From Streptomyces sp. NBC_01669 (GTDB lineage: Bacteria > Actinomycetota > Actinomycetes > Streptomycetales > Streptomycetaceae): a stretch of 64,000 bases of DNA. The position numbers and the translations under genes were made by a program. The stretch lies in the NCBI RefSeq assembly GCF_026339735.1, contig NZ_JAPEQG010000001.1, positions 3,658,001-3,722,000 of the forward strand. Direction: 5' to 3'. Shown piece by piece: positions 51,436 to 60,664 of the stretch (its first letter is position 1; every line of letters begins with the position of its first letter). The notes beneath the pieces were generated by a model. It saw only the letters and a list, made by a program, of their open reading frames with translations. It was not told the DNA's origin and did not search any database.

Positions 51436-52973
51436 GCGTCCCTCCGGCGCATCATGAACACCGCCGCGCCCAGCGCGACAGCCGTCCACCCGCACAGCAC
51501 CGCGAATCCGCCCCAGGGCGGCAGCGGGAAGTAGCCGAAGGCCGGTGTGTAGTCGCTGTCCACCTGCGCGTACTGCGGCATGTTCTGCTGAATGGCGAAG
51601 CCCGCTGCCGGGGTGACACGCAGGAGCCACTGCGAGGGCCCCGCGGGCAGGATCGAGGCGGTCGCGAGGATGTACGGCAGGACGATCGCCGCGAACACCA
51701 GGGTGACCGCCCCGGCGCTGCGCCGCAGTACGGTGCCGACGGCCATGGCGAGCACCGCGGTGACCGCGAGCAGGGCCGCCGTACCGGCGACCACCCGCAG
51801 CTCCGTGAGCGAGCCGACCGGGAAGTCGAAGCCGCCGGGGCGCACCAGCCATTCACCGAGCAGCACCGCCGCCGCCGCGGCGGGCAGCCCGGCCGCAAAG
51901 GTCACGGCGGCGAGGACGACGGCTTTCGCGGCCGGCGCCCTGCCCCGCCGCGGGCTCGCCATGAGGGTGGTGCGGATCAGTCCGCGCCGGTACTCCGCGG
52001 TGATGAACGTCACCCCGACGACGATCACCAGGATCAGCCCGACGAACGTGCCGGCCAGGCTGCGCTCGATGGTCTGACCGCCCGCGGTCATGGGGCCGCC
52101 CACGGCCGGTGCGATGTCGCCGGACCCGGTGACGGTGAACGTGTCGTCCGCCCGGCGGAACGTGCCGTCCGACGCGAAGTCATCGGCGGGTCCGCCCATC
52201 TGCTCGCCGTGCCACGCCGCGTCCCCGGACTCCGTGCCGCTGAGAGCGACGTGGTCGAAGACCCCGGTGGCCCGGGTGGGCGCCCCGCGGTTGCTCAGCC
52301 CGCCGAACTTCTGGCTCGTCGACTCCGTGGCGGGTGGCGAGGCGGCGAACATCCCGGCCTGCACCTGCGACGGCAGTCCGGTCAGGCGTGCGGTGCCGAC
52401 CGCGGTCCAGCGCGCCCCGTCGGCCGACCGGTAGCCGGTCACCGTGTCCCCGGTCCGGGTCAGCCGCAGCCAGTGCGGGGACGCGGCGGAGACGGTGCCG
52501 GGCGCACCGGCTGTGTCGTGCGTGTAGTTGTGCTGCATCCGCACGCCGTGCCCCGCGGTGGCCATGACGGCCGCGTATGCCGACCCCGCCCGGTCGCCCG
52601 CCTTCAGGACGATCCCCGCCTTCGCCCACGGCGGCAGCCCGCCCTTCGCACCCTCCGGGGCCAGCGACGTGATCCGTACGGTGATGCTGCCGTCCCCGGT
52701 CAGCGGCTGGTGCACGAAGTAGAACCGGTCCGTCACGGCCTCGCCGCCCGGACCCCTGGCACCGGTGCAGGGCTGGTTCGGATCCTCGCAGGTGGGCCGC
52801 TCGGTGTGGGCGCCGATCAGCCCGATCAGTACGATCACCAGCGCCGCGGCCGCGAGTCCGGCGACCCAGCCCCGTACCGTACGGAACTTGGTCCACTCGG
52901 CCCGCAGTTGCTGAGCGAACCCGGCGTGCACAGCCGGCGTCCCGGAGCGGTACGACGTCGTGGTCAGGGTCAT
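51432..52973 (-). CDS. ABC transporter permease with large outer domain
   Basis: A 513-residue ABC-2 permease. The first membrane helix (about 38-55) is followed by some 220 outer residues with a beta-rich jelly-roll-like region (GDGSITVRITSLAPEGAKGG, WLRLTRTGDTVTGYRSADGA, QVQAGMFAASPP), then the remaining helices with ITAEYRRGLIRTTLMASPRRG as in its partner. The outer part resembles DUF1349/concanavalin-type domains that bind glycans or peptides, suggesting substrate capture outside the cell. Coupled by ATGA overlap to both neighbours. Confidence 0.8.
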   Translation of the reverse strand: MTLTTTSYRSGTPAVHAGFAQQLRAEWTKFRTVRGWVAGLAAAALVIVLIGLIGAHTERPTCEDPNQPCTGARGPGGEAVTDRFYFVHQPLTGDGSITVRITSLAPEGAKGGLPPWAKAGIVLKAGDRAGSAYAAVMATAGHGVRMQHNYTHDTAGAPGTVSAASPHWLRLTRTGDTVTGYRSADGARWTAVGTARLTGLPSQVQAGMFAASPPATESTSQKFGGLSNRGAPTRATGVFDHVALSGTESGDAAWHGEQMGGPADDFASDGTFRRADDTFTVTGSGDIAPAVGGPMTAGGQTIERSLAGTFVGLILVIVVGVTFITAEYRRGLIRTTLMASPRRGRAPAAKAVVLAAVTFAAGLPAAAAAVLLGEWLVRPGGFDFPVGSLTELRVVAGTAALLAVTAVLAMAVGTVLRRSAGAVTLVFAAIVLPYILATASILPAGPSQWLLRVTPAAGFAIQQNMPQYAQVDSDYTPAFGYFPLPPWGGFAVLCGWTAVALGAAVFMMRRRDA

Positions 52974-53902
52974 CGGGCCGGCTCCTCGGCCGCCGCGGCG
53001 CGGAACTCGACCGCGTCCCGGGTGAGTTCCATGTACGCCTCCTCCAGTGTCGCGCGGTGCGCGGACACTTCGGAGAACGGCACCCCGCTCTCACCGAGCA
53101 GCGTCACGACGTGCTCCGCCGCCAGCCCGGAGACGGTGAGGGTGTCGCGGTCGGTGGCCGCCACGGTGGCTCCGGCGTACGCAAGCGCCGTCATCGCCTC
53201 CGACCGTGCCGAGGTCCGCAGCGTGACCCGGTCGCCGGACGCGGTCCCGATCAGCTCGCGCACGCTGGTGTCGGCGATGACCCTGCCGCGTCCGACCACC
53301 ACCAGATGGTCGGCGGTGTCCTGCAGTTCGCTCATCAGGTGGCTGGACAGCAGCACCGCCCGGCCCTGTGCGGCCAGCGCACGCTGGAAGTCGCGCATCC
53401 ACACGATGCCTTCCGGGTCCAGGCCGTTGAACGGCTCGTCCAGCATGATCACCGGCGGGTCGCCGAGCAGTGCGGCGGCGATCCCGAGGCGCTGCCGCAT
53501 GCCGAGCGAGAAGCCCGCCGTCCGGCGCCCGGCGACCGGCCCCAGACCGGCCTGCTCGATGACGTCGTCGACCCGCCGCGCGCCGAGGCCCTGCGAGTGG
53601 GCCAGCCACAGCAGATGGTTGCGGGCGGTCCGGCCCGGCTGCAGTGCGGCGGCGTCCAGCAGCGCCCCGATGTGGTTCAGCGGGTTCCGCAGGTTCCGGT
53701 ACGGCTGACCTCCGATCAGCGCTGTGCCCTCGTCGGCCGTGTCCAGACCGAGGATGACCCGCATCGTGGTGGACTTGCCGGCGCCGTTGGGGCCGACGAA
53801 ACCGGTGACCTGTCCGGGCCTGACGGTGAACGTCATCCCGTCCAGTGCGGTGGTCGGCCCGTAGCGCTTGCGCAGGCCGGTGACTTCCACGGTTGCTTCC
53901 AT
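52970..53902 (-). CDS. ABC transporter ATP-binding protein, BcrA-like
   Basis: A 310-residue ATPase with Walker A GPNGAGKSTT near residue 37, the signature SLGMRQRLGIAAAL, Walker B VIMLDEPFNGLDPEG and a C-terminal helper domain ending in TRDAVEFRAAAAE. It is the first gene of an operon of ATPase and two overlapping permeases. BcrA/NisF-like systems remove membrane-active peptides; the divergent two-component system may control it. Confidence 0.9.
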   Translation of the reverse strand: MEATVEVTGLRKRYGPTTALDGMTFTVRPGQVTGFVGPNGAGKSTTMRVILGLDTADEGTALIGGQPYRNLRNPLNHIGALLDAAALQPGRTARNHLLWLAHSQGLGARRVDDVIEQAGLGPVAGRRTAGFSLGMRQRLGIAAALLGDPPVIMLDEPFNGLDPEGIVWMRDFQRALAAQGRAVLLSSHLMSELQDTADHLVVVGRGRVIADTSVRELIGTASGDRVTLRTSARSEAMTALAYAGATVAATDRDTLTVSGLAAEHVVTLLGESGVPFSEVSAHRATLEEAYMELTRDAVEFRAAAAEEPAR

Positions 53903-53963
53903 GTCCGGCAGGCTAGGCAGCCCGGTGCCCCGCGGTCGTCACGCCGGACAGCGACTTCTGCCC

Positions 53964-54011
53964 TCCCTGACACGAGGGATGTCCGGTGCCACGGGTCCCT
54001 CATGAGAGGGA
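53964..54011. promoter_or_regulatory. two TCCCT-N6-AGGGA dyads, 32 bp apart
   Basis: TCCCT-GACACG-AGGGA (53964-53979) and TCCCT-CATGAG-AGGGA (53996-54011), the centres three helical turns apart, in the gap between the ABC operon and the two-component genes. The second is a fully symmetric 16-mer. The LuxR-type response regulator encoded next door is the obvious candidate to bind them. Confidence 0.65.
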
Positions 54012-54038
54012 TGCCGGGGTGCGTCACCTGCGGCAAGA

Positions 54039-55232
54039 ATGACGGACGTGGACGAGCACCGGTGGAACGGACGGGCCGAGCGGGGGCGGCGCATCGGCGC
54101 CGGCCCCCGTACGCCTGCCGTGGCCGGGGCGGTCCTGGCGCTGCTCGCGGTGACCCAGTCGTTCGCGCGGACGGCGGACAGCGGCGTGACGGTCCGGTTC
54201 GGCCTGCTCATCGGCCTGCTCGCGCTGGCCACCACGCTGCCCTCGGCGTTTTTGAGTCCTGCCGCGGCCGCCGCGTCGGTCACTGCGGCAACCGTGCTGT
54301 CGCTGGCCCCGTTCCGCTCGCTGACCGTCGCGGGGCTCTGCGCCCAGCTGATCGTCCTGCACCGGCTGGGCCGTGCGGGCTCACCGCGGTCGGCGGCGCT
54401 CCTCGCCATGCCGTTCCTGCCGCTCGCCCTCGCCCGGATCGCCCCGGCGCACTCCGAAACCGGCGTCCTCACCGTGCTGCTGGCCTCGCTCGCCCCGGTC
54501 GCGGCGTGGGCGGGCATCGCCCGCCGGGCTCGCGACGAGGCACTCACCCACAGCGCCGCGCACCGGGCGATGACCAGCACCCTGCTCGAACACACGGCAC
54601 GCGGCGAACGCGCCCGGATCGCCCGCGAGTTGCACGACGTCGTCGCCCATCACATATCCATGATCGCCGTCCAGGCGGAGACGGCCCGGCTGACCACCCC
54701 CGGGATGCCCGCCGCCGGTGCGCAGCGGCTGTCGTCGATCGGCGACACCGCGCGGGCGGCGCTGACCGAGATGCGCCGGCTGCTCGGCGTCCTGCGCGAG
54801 GACACCGGGTCCGATACGGCCGACCGGCAGCCGCAGCCGGGCCTGCGACAACTGGTCGACCTGCTCGACGAGGCCCGGGACGCGTCCGGGACGGGCACCC
54901 GCCTCATCGTCCGCGGCCGGCAGGCGGCGCTCGACCCGGGCGTCGAGCTCGCCGCATACCGCATCGTCCAGGAAGCCCTCACCAACGCCCGGCGGCACGC
55001 ACCGGGCGCCGCCGTCGACGTGGAACTGCACTACACCGCCGGCACCCTCGCCCTGCGCATCCGCGACAACGGCCCGGGCCCGCCGCCCGCGCCGCCCGCG
55101 GGCGGCCACGGACTGTCCGGCATGCGCGAGCGTGCCGCCGCGGTCGGCGGCGAACTGCGCACCGGCCCCGCGCCCGGCGGCGGCTTCCTCGTCGAGACCG
55201 TACTGCCGACCCACGCGGAGACCACCGGATGA
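54039..55232 (+). CDS. sensor histidine kinase, NarL/DesK-type
   Basis: A 397-residue kinase with four or more membrane helices in residues 28-165, then the HisKA_3 dimerisation domain with H199 in ARELHDVVAHH, and an ATPase domain with EALTNARRHAPG, NGPGPPPAPPAGGHGLSG (long Pro-rich G1 loop). It should phosphorylate the response regulator encoded right after, whose start overlaps its stop by 4 bp. Signal unknown. Confidence 0.9.
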   Translation: MTDVDEHRWNGRAERGRRIGAGPRTPAVAGAVLALLAVTQSFARTADSGVTVRFGLLIGLLALATTLPSAFLSPAAAAASVTAATVLSLAPFRSLTVAGLCAQLIVLHRLGRAGSPRSAALLAMPFLPLALARIAPAHSETGVLTVLLASLAPVAAWAGIARRARDEALTHSAAHRAMTSTLLEHTARGERARIARELHDVVAHHISMIAVQAETARLTTPGMPAAGAQRLSSIGDTARAALTEMRRLLGVLREDTGSDTADRQPQPGLRQLVDLLDEARDASGTGTRLIVRGRQAALDPGVELAAYRIVQEALTNARRHAPGAAVDVELHYTAGTLALRIRDNGPGPPPAPPAGGHGLSGMRERAAAVGGELRTGPAPGGGFLVETVLPTHAETTG

Positions 55233-55948
55233 GCACCGAGCCACAGCCCGCCGTACGGATCGTCGTCGCCGACGACCACCAGGTCGTCCGCACGGGCTTC
55301 GCCGCCCTGCTGGACACGCAGCCGGACTTCACCGTCGTCGGCACGGCGTGCGACGGCGCCGAGGCGGTACGGACGTGCGCCGGTCTCCGGCCCGACGTGG
55401 TCCTCATGGACGTACGGATGCCGGGCACGAACGGCATCGAAGCGACGAGACAACTGGCCGCGTCGGGCCCGGACGGCCCCCGCATCCTCATCCTGACCAC
55501 GTTCGACCTGGACGAGTACGTGTACGACGCGCTGCGCGCCGGAGCCAGCGGCTTCCTGCTCAAGGACGTCACCGCGGAGCGGCTCTTCGACGCGGTGCGC
55601 GTCATCGCGGCCGGCCAGGCCCTGCTGGCTCCGACGGTCACCCGCCGCCTGATCAGCGAATTCGCCACCCAGCACCGCACGCCGGACCCCGTACCCGCGG
55701 CGGTGCTCGCAGCACTCACCCGCCGGGAGACCGAGGTCCTGCGCCTGGTGGCGGAGGGCCTGTCCAACCCGGAGGTCGCGACGCGCCTGCTGATCACGGA
55801 GGAGACGGTGAAAACACACGTCAGCCGAATCCTGGCCAAACTGGCCCTGCGCGACCGCACCCAGGCGGTGGTGACGGCCTACGAATCGGGCCTGGTCGTC
55901 CCGGGCTCCCGGGGCAGAACCCCGGATCCGAGGCCGTCGCGCGATTGA
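55229..55948 (+). CDS. LuxR-type response regulator
   Basis: A 239-residue regulator with a receiver domain (phosphorylated D61 in LMDVRMPG, K in GFLLKDV) and a LuxR helix-turn-helix (LTRRETEVLRLVAEGLSNPE then ETVKTHVSRILAKL). Partner of the kinase before it. It probably binds the paired dyads upstream of its own operon and the ABC genes. Confidence 0.9.
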   Translation: MSTEPQPAVRIVVADDHQVVRTGFAALLDTQPDFTVVGTACDGAEAVRTCAGLRPDVVLMDVRMPGTNGIEATRQLAASGPDGPRILILTTFDLDEYVYDALRAGASGFLLKDVTAERLFDAVRVIAAGQALLAPTVTRRLISEFATQHRTPDPVPAAVLAALTRRETEVLRLVAEGLSNPEVATRLLITEETVKTHVSRILAKLALRDRTQAVVTAYESGLVVPGSRGRTPDPRPSRD

Positions 55949-55974
55949 GGAGCGGGGTCCGGGGCAGAGCCCCG
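55932..55974. repeat. REP-like sequence after the response regulator
   Basis: CCGTCGCGCGATTGAGGAGC then GGGGCAGAGCCCC, resembling the block at 38580-38670. It overlaps the end of the response regulator gene and may serve as terminator. Confidence 0.5.
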
Positions 55975-56119
55975 CGAGACCCCCTGCCTCCCCGCACCCG
56001 CACTGTCCCGGACGCACCGCAGGGCCGGACAGGACCCCCCGGCCCATCCGACCCCGCTGCGTGCCCCCGTAAGCCCGCCGCTTCCCCCGAAGCAGCAGCC
56101 CCCGGATCCCCCGCTGCCT

Positions 56120-56908
56120 TCAGGCCACCAGCTCGCCGAAGGACTCCTCCTCGTCACGGCCGAAGCTCAGCACCTCGTCCTCGCGCAGCCGCCGCAGCGA
56201 CCGCCAGATGCTCGACTTCACCGTGCCGACACTGATGTCGAGTATCGACGCGATCTCCGGGTCCGTGCGCCCCTCGTAGTACCGCAGGACCAGCATCGTG
56301 CGCTGGAGTTCCGGCAGCCGCGCCAGCGCCTGCCAGAGCACGGCACGCAGTTCCGTACCGCGCATCGCGTCCGTGTCGCCCACCGTCTCCGGCAGTTCCT
56401 CGGTCGGGTATTCGTTCAACTTGCGTCGGCGCCACGCACTGATGTGCAGATTGGTCATGGTGCGGCGCAAGTATCCGCCGACCGCCGCCTTGTCACTGAT
56501 CCGGTCCCACGCCCGGTAGGTGGAGAAGAGGGCGCTCTGCAGCAGGTCCTCGGCCTCGAACCGGTCACCGGTCAGGTGGTAGGCGGTTGCGTACAGGGAG
56601 GCGCGGCGCTCCTGGACGTAGGCCGTGAACGCCGCTTCGGCGTCCGAGCTCTCCGTCCGGGACGTCCGCTCCCCCGTGACCTCCCCGTACGCGGCTCCCC
56701 CGCCGGCTCCCCCGGTTGCGTCGACCACCGTCATACAGGACGTGTGCTGACGCCCGACGCCACGAACGCACCCCCGCCCTGCCCCGAGCTCTCGGCTCCG
56801 CTCGAGCAGGGAGGCGCCCCCTCCTGCGCCGGACTTCTCGGTGCCCCTGCCGACGTCGTGGAGACGCGTGACAACTGCGCTTGTGGTCGCGCTGTGCAGT
56901 GCGTTCAT
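56120..56908 (-). CDS. sigQ: SigE-family RNA polymerase sigma factor SigQ
   Basis: A 262-residue sigma factor. Region 2 is ASLYATAYHLTGDRFEAEDL to SALFSTYRAWDRI, and region 4 is LPELQRTMLVLRYYEGRTDP then IASILDISVGTVKSS. An N-terminal extension of about 85 residues of low-complexity sequence precedes region 2. In S. coelicolor sigQ is divergent from afsQ1-afsQ2 and repressed or activated through AfsQ1, and the same arrangement is seen here. A start inside at the MTVVDATGG methionine (about 56734) cannot be excluded. Confidence 0.87.
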   Translation of the reverse strand: MNALHSATTSAVVTRLHDVGRGTEKSGAGGGASLLERSRELGAGRGCVRGVGRQHTSCMTVVDATGGAGGGAAYGEVTGERTSRTESSDAEAAFTAYVQERRASLYATAYHLTGDRFEAEDLLQSALFSTYRAWDRISDKAAVGGYLRRTMTNLHISAWRRRKLNEYPTEELPETVGDTDAMRGTELRAVLWQALARLPELQRTMLVLRYYEGRTDPEIASILDISVGTVKSSIWRSLRRLREDEVLSFGRDEEESFGELVA

Positions 56909-56993
56909 CTCGCGCCCCCCCGTCGGTGGAATCCGTCCGTTCCTTGTGCCAATGAGCTTGCCCGGGCTGTTTCATGACGCTGTCCGCCGACTG

Positions 56994-57009
56994 TCACAGA
57001 CCTGTCACA
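56994..57009. promoter_or_regulatory. AfsQ1 box between sigQ and afsQ1
   Basis: GTCAC-AGACCT-GTCAC is a direct match to the published AfsQ1 site GTnAC-n6-GTnAC, 86 bp upstream of sigQ and 73 bp upstream of afsQ1, so the operon may regulate itself and sigQ. Confidence 0.85.
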
Positions 57010-57082
57010 GGGCCCTCCCATCGGTGCGCCGGATGTATGAGAGCGCTTCAAGTGTCGAACTGAAGCTCCACCATGGGCCAGA

Positions 57083-57769
57083 ATGACCTCCGTGCCTTTC
57101 CTGTTGCTGATCGAGGACGACGACGCCATCCGCACGGCCCTCGAACTCTCGCTGTCGCGCCAGGGCCACCGTGTGGCCACCGCGGCGACGGGAGAGGACG
57201 GCCTGAAACTGCTGCGCGAGCAGCGGCCGGACCTGATCGTGCTGGATGTGATGCTGCCCGGCATCGACGGTTTCGAGGTGTGCCGCCGTATCCGGCGCAC
57301 CGACCAGCTGCCGATCATTCTGCTGACCGCGCGCAGCGACGACATCGACGTCGTGGTCGGACTGGAGTCCGGCGCCGACGACTATGTGGTGAAACCCGTG
57401 CAGGGCCGGGTGCTCGACGCCCGGATCCGCGCGGTGCTGCGCCGCGGCGAGCGCGAGTCCACGGACTCGGCGACGTTCGGGAGCGTCGTCATCGACCGTT
57501 CCGCGATGACTGTGACGAAGAACGGGGAGGACCTGCAGCTCACGCCGACCGAGCTGCGGCTCCTGCTCGAACTGAGCCGTCGTCCCGGGCAGGCCCTGTC
57601 GCGCCAGCAGTTGCTGCGGCTGGTCTGGGAGCACGACTATCTCGGTGATTCCCGGCTGGTCGACGCCTGTGTGCAGCGGTTGCGGGCCAAGGTCGAGGAC
57701 GTGCCGTCCTCGCCGACCCTGATCCGTACCGTGCGCGGCGTGGGCTACCGGCTGGACTCGCCTCAGTGA
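57083..57769 (+). CDS. afsQ1: OmpR-type response regulator AfsQ1
   Basis: A 228-residue regulator with phosphorylated D55 in IVLDVMLPG, K104 in YVVKPVQG, and a C-terminal winged helix (LTPTELRLLLELSRRPGQAL, LVDACVQRLRAKVEDV). The sequence is nearly the same as I remember for S. coelicolor AfsQ1, which controls antibiotics and nitrogen metabolism. The start could be GTG 57092. It is cotranscribed with afsQ2 by a 4-bp overlap. Confidence 0.93.
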   Translation: MTSVPFLLLIEDDDAIRTALELSLSRQGHRVATAATGEDGLKLLREQRPDLIVLDVMLPGIDGFEVCRRIRRTDQLPIILLTARSDDIDVVVGLESGADDYVVKPVQGRVLDARIRAVLRRGERESTDSATFGSVVIDRSAMTVTKNGEDLQLTPTELRLLLELSRRPGQALSRQQLLRLVWEHDYLGDSRLVDACVQRLRAKVEDVPSSPTLIRTVRGVGYRLDSPQ

Positions 57770-59304
57770 GTGCTGCCGCCAAACGCAGTCTGCTCGCCGG
57801 ACTTCGCTGGACCAGTCTGCGGCTGCGGCTCGTCGTCGTGTTCGCACTGGTGGCGCTGACCGCCGCGGTGTCGGCCTCGGGAATCGCGTACTGGCTCAAC
57901 CGCGAGGCCGTCCTGACGCGGACGCAGGATGCGGCGCTCGGGGACTTCCGGCAGGAGATGCAGAACCGGGCGGCTTCGCTGCCGCTGCGGCCGACCAAGG
58001 ACGACCTGCAGAACACCGCCGTGCAGATGGCGAGCAGCAGCCCCGGCTACAGCGTGCTGCTCGTCGACAAGCGTGACGGCGGCAAGCCGATCGTGGGCAA
58101 CTCCGATCTGGACACGTTCACGCTCGACAACGTACCGCTCTCGCTGCAGCGGCAGGTCAACCGGAAGCAGCCGGTGGAGGCGGGCAACAAGTACGCGTAC
58201 CACCTGTTCTGGCAGCGGACCTCGATCCGCGGTACGCCGTACCTGGTGGCCGGCACGAAGATCATCGGTGGTGGTCCGACCGGCTACATGCTGAAGTCGC
58301 TCGACCAGGAACGGCAGGACCTCAACTCCCTTGCGTGGTCGCTGGGGATCGCCACGGCTCTCGCCCTGGTCGGCTCCGCGCTGCTGGCGCAGGCCGCCGC
58401 GACGACGGTGCTGCGGCCGGTGCAGCGGCTCGGTGACGCGGCGCGCAAGCTGGGCGAGGGGAAACTCGACACCCGCCTGGTGGTGTCCGGCACCGATGAA
58501 CTCGCCGATCTCTCCCGCACGTTCAACAAGGCCGCGAGTTCGCTGGAGAAGAAGGTCGCGGACATGAGCGCGCGGGAGGAGTCCAGCCGCCGGTTCGTCG
58601 CCGACATGTCGCACGAACTGCGGACCCCGCTCACCGCGATCACCGCGGTCGCCGAGGTGCTGGAGGACGAGGCCGACAGCCTCGACCCGATGATCGCGCC
58701 CGCCGTGCACCTGGTGGTCAGCGAGACCCGGCGGCTCAACGACCTGGTGGAGAACCTGATGGAGGTCACCCGCTTCGACGCGGGTACCGCCCGGCTCGTC
58801 CTCGACACGGTCGATGTCGCCGACCAGGTCACCGCCTGTATCGACGCCCGGGCCTGGCTGGACGCGGTGGATCTGGACGCCGAGCGCGGCATGATGGTCC
58901 GCCTCGATCCGCGCCGGCTCGATGTGATCCTGGCCAATCTGATCGGCAACGCGCTGAAGCACGGCGGTTCGCCGGTACGGGTCGCGGTACGGACCGATGG
59001 CGACGAACTCGTCATCGAGGTGCGCGACCACGGCCCCGGCATTCCCGAGGACGTCCTGCCCCACGTGTTCGACCGTTTCTACAAGGCCAGTGCGTCCAGG
59101 CCGCGTTCGGAGGGCAGCGGGCTGGGTCTGTCGATCGCCATGGAGAACGCGCACATCCACGGCGGTGACATCACCGCGGCGAACTCGCCGGACGGCGACG
59201 GCGCGGTGTTCGTCCTGCGGCTGCCACGCGATGCCGAACAGCTCACCCGCACCGCGCAGGATCACGACGCGGAGGTCCAGGACGAGGAGGGCGGCGCGAC
59301 GTGA
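57766..59304 (+). CDS. afsQ2: sensor histidine kinase AfsQ2
   Basis: A 512-residue kinase. Membrane helix 1 is at about 20-40, an outer sensing domain of about 130 residues follows, then helix 2 (LAWSLGIATALALVGSALLA), a HAMP linker, the phosphorylated H283 in FVADMSHELRTPLTAI, and an ATPase domain with LIGNALKHG, DHGPGIPEDVLP and SGLGLSIAME. It is the partner of AfsQ1 (GTGA overlap) and is followed by a lipoprotein gene in another overlap. Confidence 0.93.
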   Translation: MSAAAKRSLLAGLRWTSLRLRLVVVFALVALTAAVSASGIAYWLNREAVLTRTQDAALGDFRQEMQNRAASLPLRPTKDDLQNTAVQMASSSPGYSVLLVDKRDGGKPIVGNSDLDTFTLDNVPLSLQRQVNRKQPVEAGNKYAYHLFWQRTSIRGTPYLVAGTKIIGGGPTGYMLKSLDQERQDLNSLAWSLGIATALALVGSALLAQAAATTVLRPVQRLGDAARKLGEGKLDTRLVVSGTDELADLSRTFNKAASSLEKKVADMSAREESSRRFVADMSHELRTPLTAITAVAEVLEDEADSLDPMIAPAVHLVVSETRRLNDLVENLMEVTRFDAGTARLVLDTVDVADQVTACIDARAWLDAVDLDAERGMMVRLDPRRLDVILANLIGNALKHGGSPVRVAVRTDGDELVIEVRDHGPGIPEDVLPHVFDRFYKASASRPRSEGSGLGLSIAMENAHIHGGDITAANSPDGDGAVFVLRLPRDAEQLTRTAQDHDAEVQDEEGGAT

Positions 59305-59927
59305 TGCGCAGCAACCGTGGTACGCACCGGGCGCGTCGCTCGGCCGGGGCGCTGGCCGGCGCCGTCGTCTGTGCCGTGCTGGCCGCCGGGTGCGGGATCA
59401 GGACCACCTCGGTGCCGGTCGACGCCGGGGCCGCGCCGTCGCGGGTGCCGTGTTCGATGTCCGCGGAGGACGTCAGCACAGAGGCGTTGAAGGGCATCCC
59501 GGTCCAGGTCTATTTGGTCTGCGCCTCGCAACTGGTCACGGTGGACCGCGCGGTGCAGGTCCACGACGCGAAGTCGGACCGGGTCCGGGTGGCGCAGGCG
59601 CTCCTCGACGAGCTGCAGCGGGAACCGGCCGACGACGAGCGCCAGGCCGGCTTCTCCACAACCGTGCCGACGACGCTCCGGATCAGCGAGGCGCGTCGGG
59701 GCGATCCGGCGACCGCGCTGCGGCTCAGCGAGCAGCCGGAGGACCTGCCGTCGCAGGCGCTGGCGCAGATCGTGTGCACCTACGCGGAGAGCGAGTCGCT
59801 CGCCACGGACGGCACGGTGATGCTCGGCGGCCCCGGGAACTACGCACCGCGCGGCTATCTGTGCACCTCGGAGACGAAGGCCCGGCCGGAGTCCGTGCCG
59901 ACGCTCGGCGCGCTCGAGCTGCCCTGA
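59301..59927 (+). CDS. lipoprotein cotranscribed with afsQ2
   Basis: A 208-residue lipoprotein with a lipobox (VLAAGCG, cysteine near residue 32). It is coupled to afsQ2 by a GTGA overlap, which suggests a role in sensing at the membrane. No catalytic motif. It contains a conserved-looking region around QVYLVCASQLVTVDRAV and QALLDELQREPADDE similar to the GerMN-type outer domain; this is a guess from pattern. Confidence 0.8.
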   Translation: MMRSNRGTHRARRSAGALAGAVVCAVLAAGCGIRTTSVPVDAGAAPSRVPCSMSAEDVSTEALKGIPVQVYLVCASQLVTVDRAVQVHDAKSDRVRVAQALLDELQREPADDERQAGFSTTVPTTLRISEARRGDPATALRLSEQPEDLPSQALAQIVCTYAESESLATDGTVMLGGPGNYAPRGYLCTSETKARPESVPTLGALELP

Positions 59928-60015
59928 CGGCCTCCCCCGCCTGTCGCGCCACCCCCGCCCGGGTTTCCGGGGCGGGGGCGGAACCGATCCCGCCGGTGGG
60001 GGCGTCCTGGGAGGC

Positions 60016-60570
60016 GTGGGTCAAGGTTCGGACGGCCAGGCCGTCATCCGCTTCCGCGCGGCCGGGGGGTTCCTCCTCCTCGCGCATCTGCTGCTGGTCG
60101 GGTGGCTGACTCTGCGCCCGCTGGACGTCCCGTGGGTGACAGCGGCGAATCTTCAACCGCTCGCCGGCATCAGGGCGGACCTGTCCCTCGGCCCGGCCGC
60201 GGCGGCGCACCGGATCGGTGGGGGACTGTTGTTGCTGGCACCGCTGGGGGTGCTGCTGCCGATGGCCGGGGGCCGGCTCTTCGTCTCCCCGTGGGCCTCG
60301 CTGGCGCGTACGGTCGCCGCCGGGTCGCTGATCTCGCTGACCATCGAGCTGGCGCAGACCGGGGTGCCGGGGCAGGTCGTCGATGTCGACTCGCTGCTGC
60401 TGAACACGGTCGGGGTGGCGCTGGCCCATCTGCTGGTGGTGCCGGTGTTCCGGAAGCGGCTGCGCCGCCGGAAGCAGGAGCAGCGGGTGCGGGGGGCGAT
60501 TCCCCGCCCCAGGGAGGAGACCTCTCAGGGGTCGACCCCGACGATTTCCAGGGTCGGTATCGCACCGTAG
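60016..60570 (+). CDS. VanZ-like family membrane protein
   Basis: A 184-residue membrane protein with four helices and the VanZ pattern: LTLRPLDVPWVTAANLQPLA after helix 1 and the conserved acidic SLTIELAQTGVPGQVVDVDSLLLN motif between helices 3 and 4. Such proteins can lower susceptibility to glycopeptides or lipoglycopeptides, but most are uncharacterised. GTG 60016 is the likely start, after GGGAGGCG. Confidence 0.82.
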   Translation: MGQGSDGQAVIRFRAAGGFLLLAHLLLVGWLTLRPLDVPWVTAANLQPLAGIRADLSLGPAAAAHRIGGGLLLLAPLGVLLPMAGGRLFVSPWASLARTVAAGSLISLTIELAQTGVPGQVVDVDSLLLNTVGVALAHLLVVPVFRKRLRRRKQEQRVRGAIPRPREETSQGSTPTISRVGIAP

Positions 60571-60664
60571 AGCGACGCTTTGCCCCCGTTCGCGGAGCCA
60601 CTATGGAGACATCGGGAGCACGACGGAGCTGCTCCCCAGCAGACGGTTCGCGAAGGAGCCCACC

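Noticed and set aside
50659..55948. ABC operon and two-component genes as part of a natural-product cluster
   Set aside because: No biosynthetic genes are nearby; flanks are housekeeping genes of the nucleoside and AfsQ loci.
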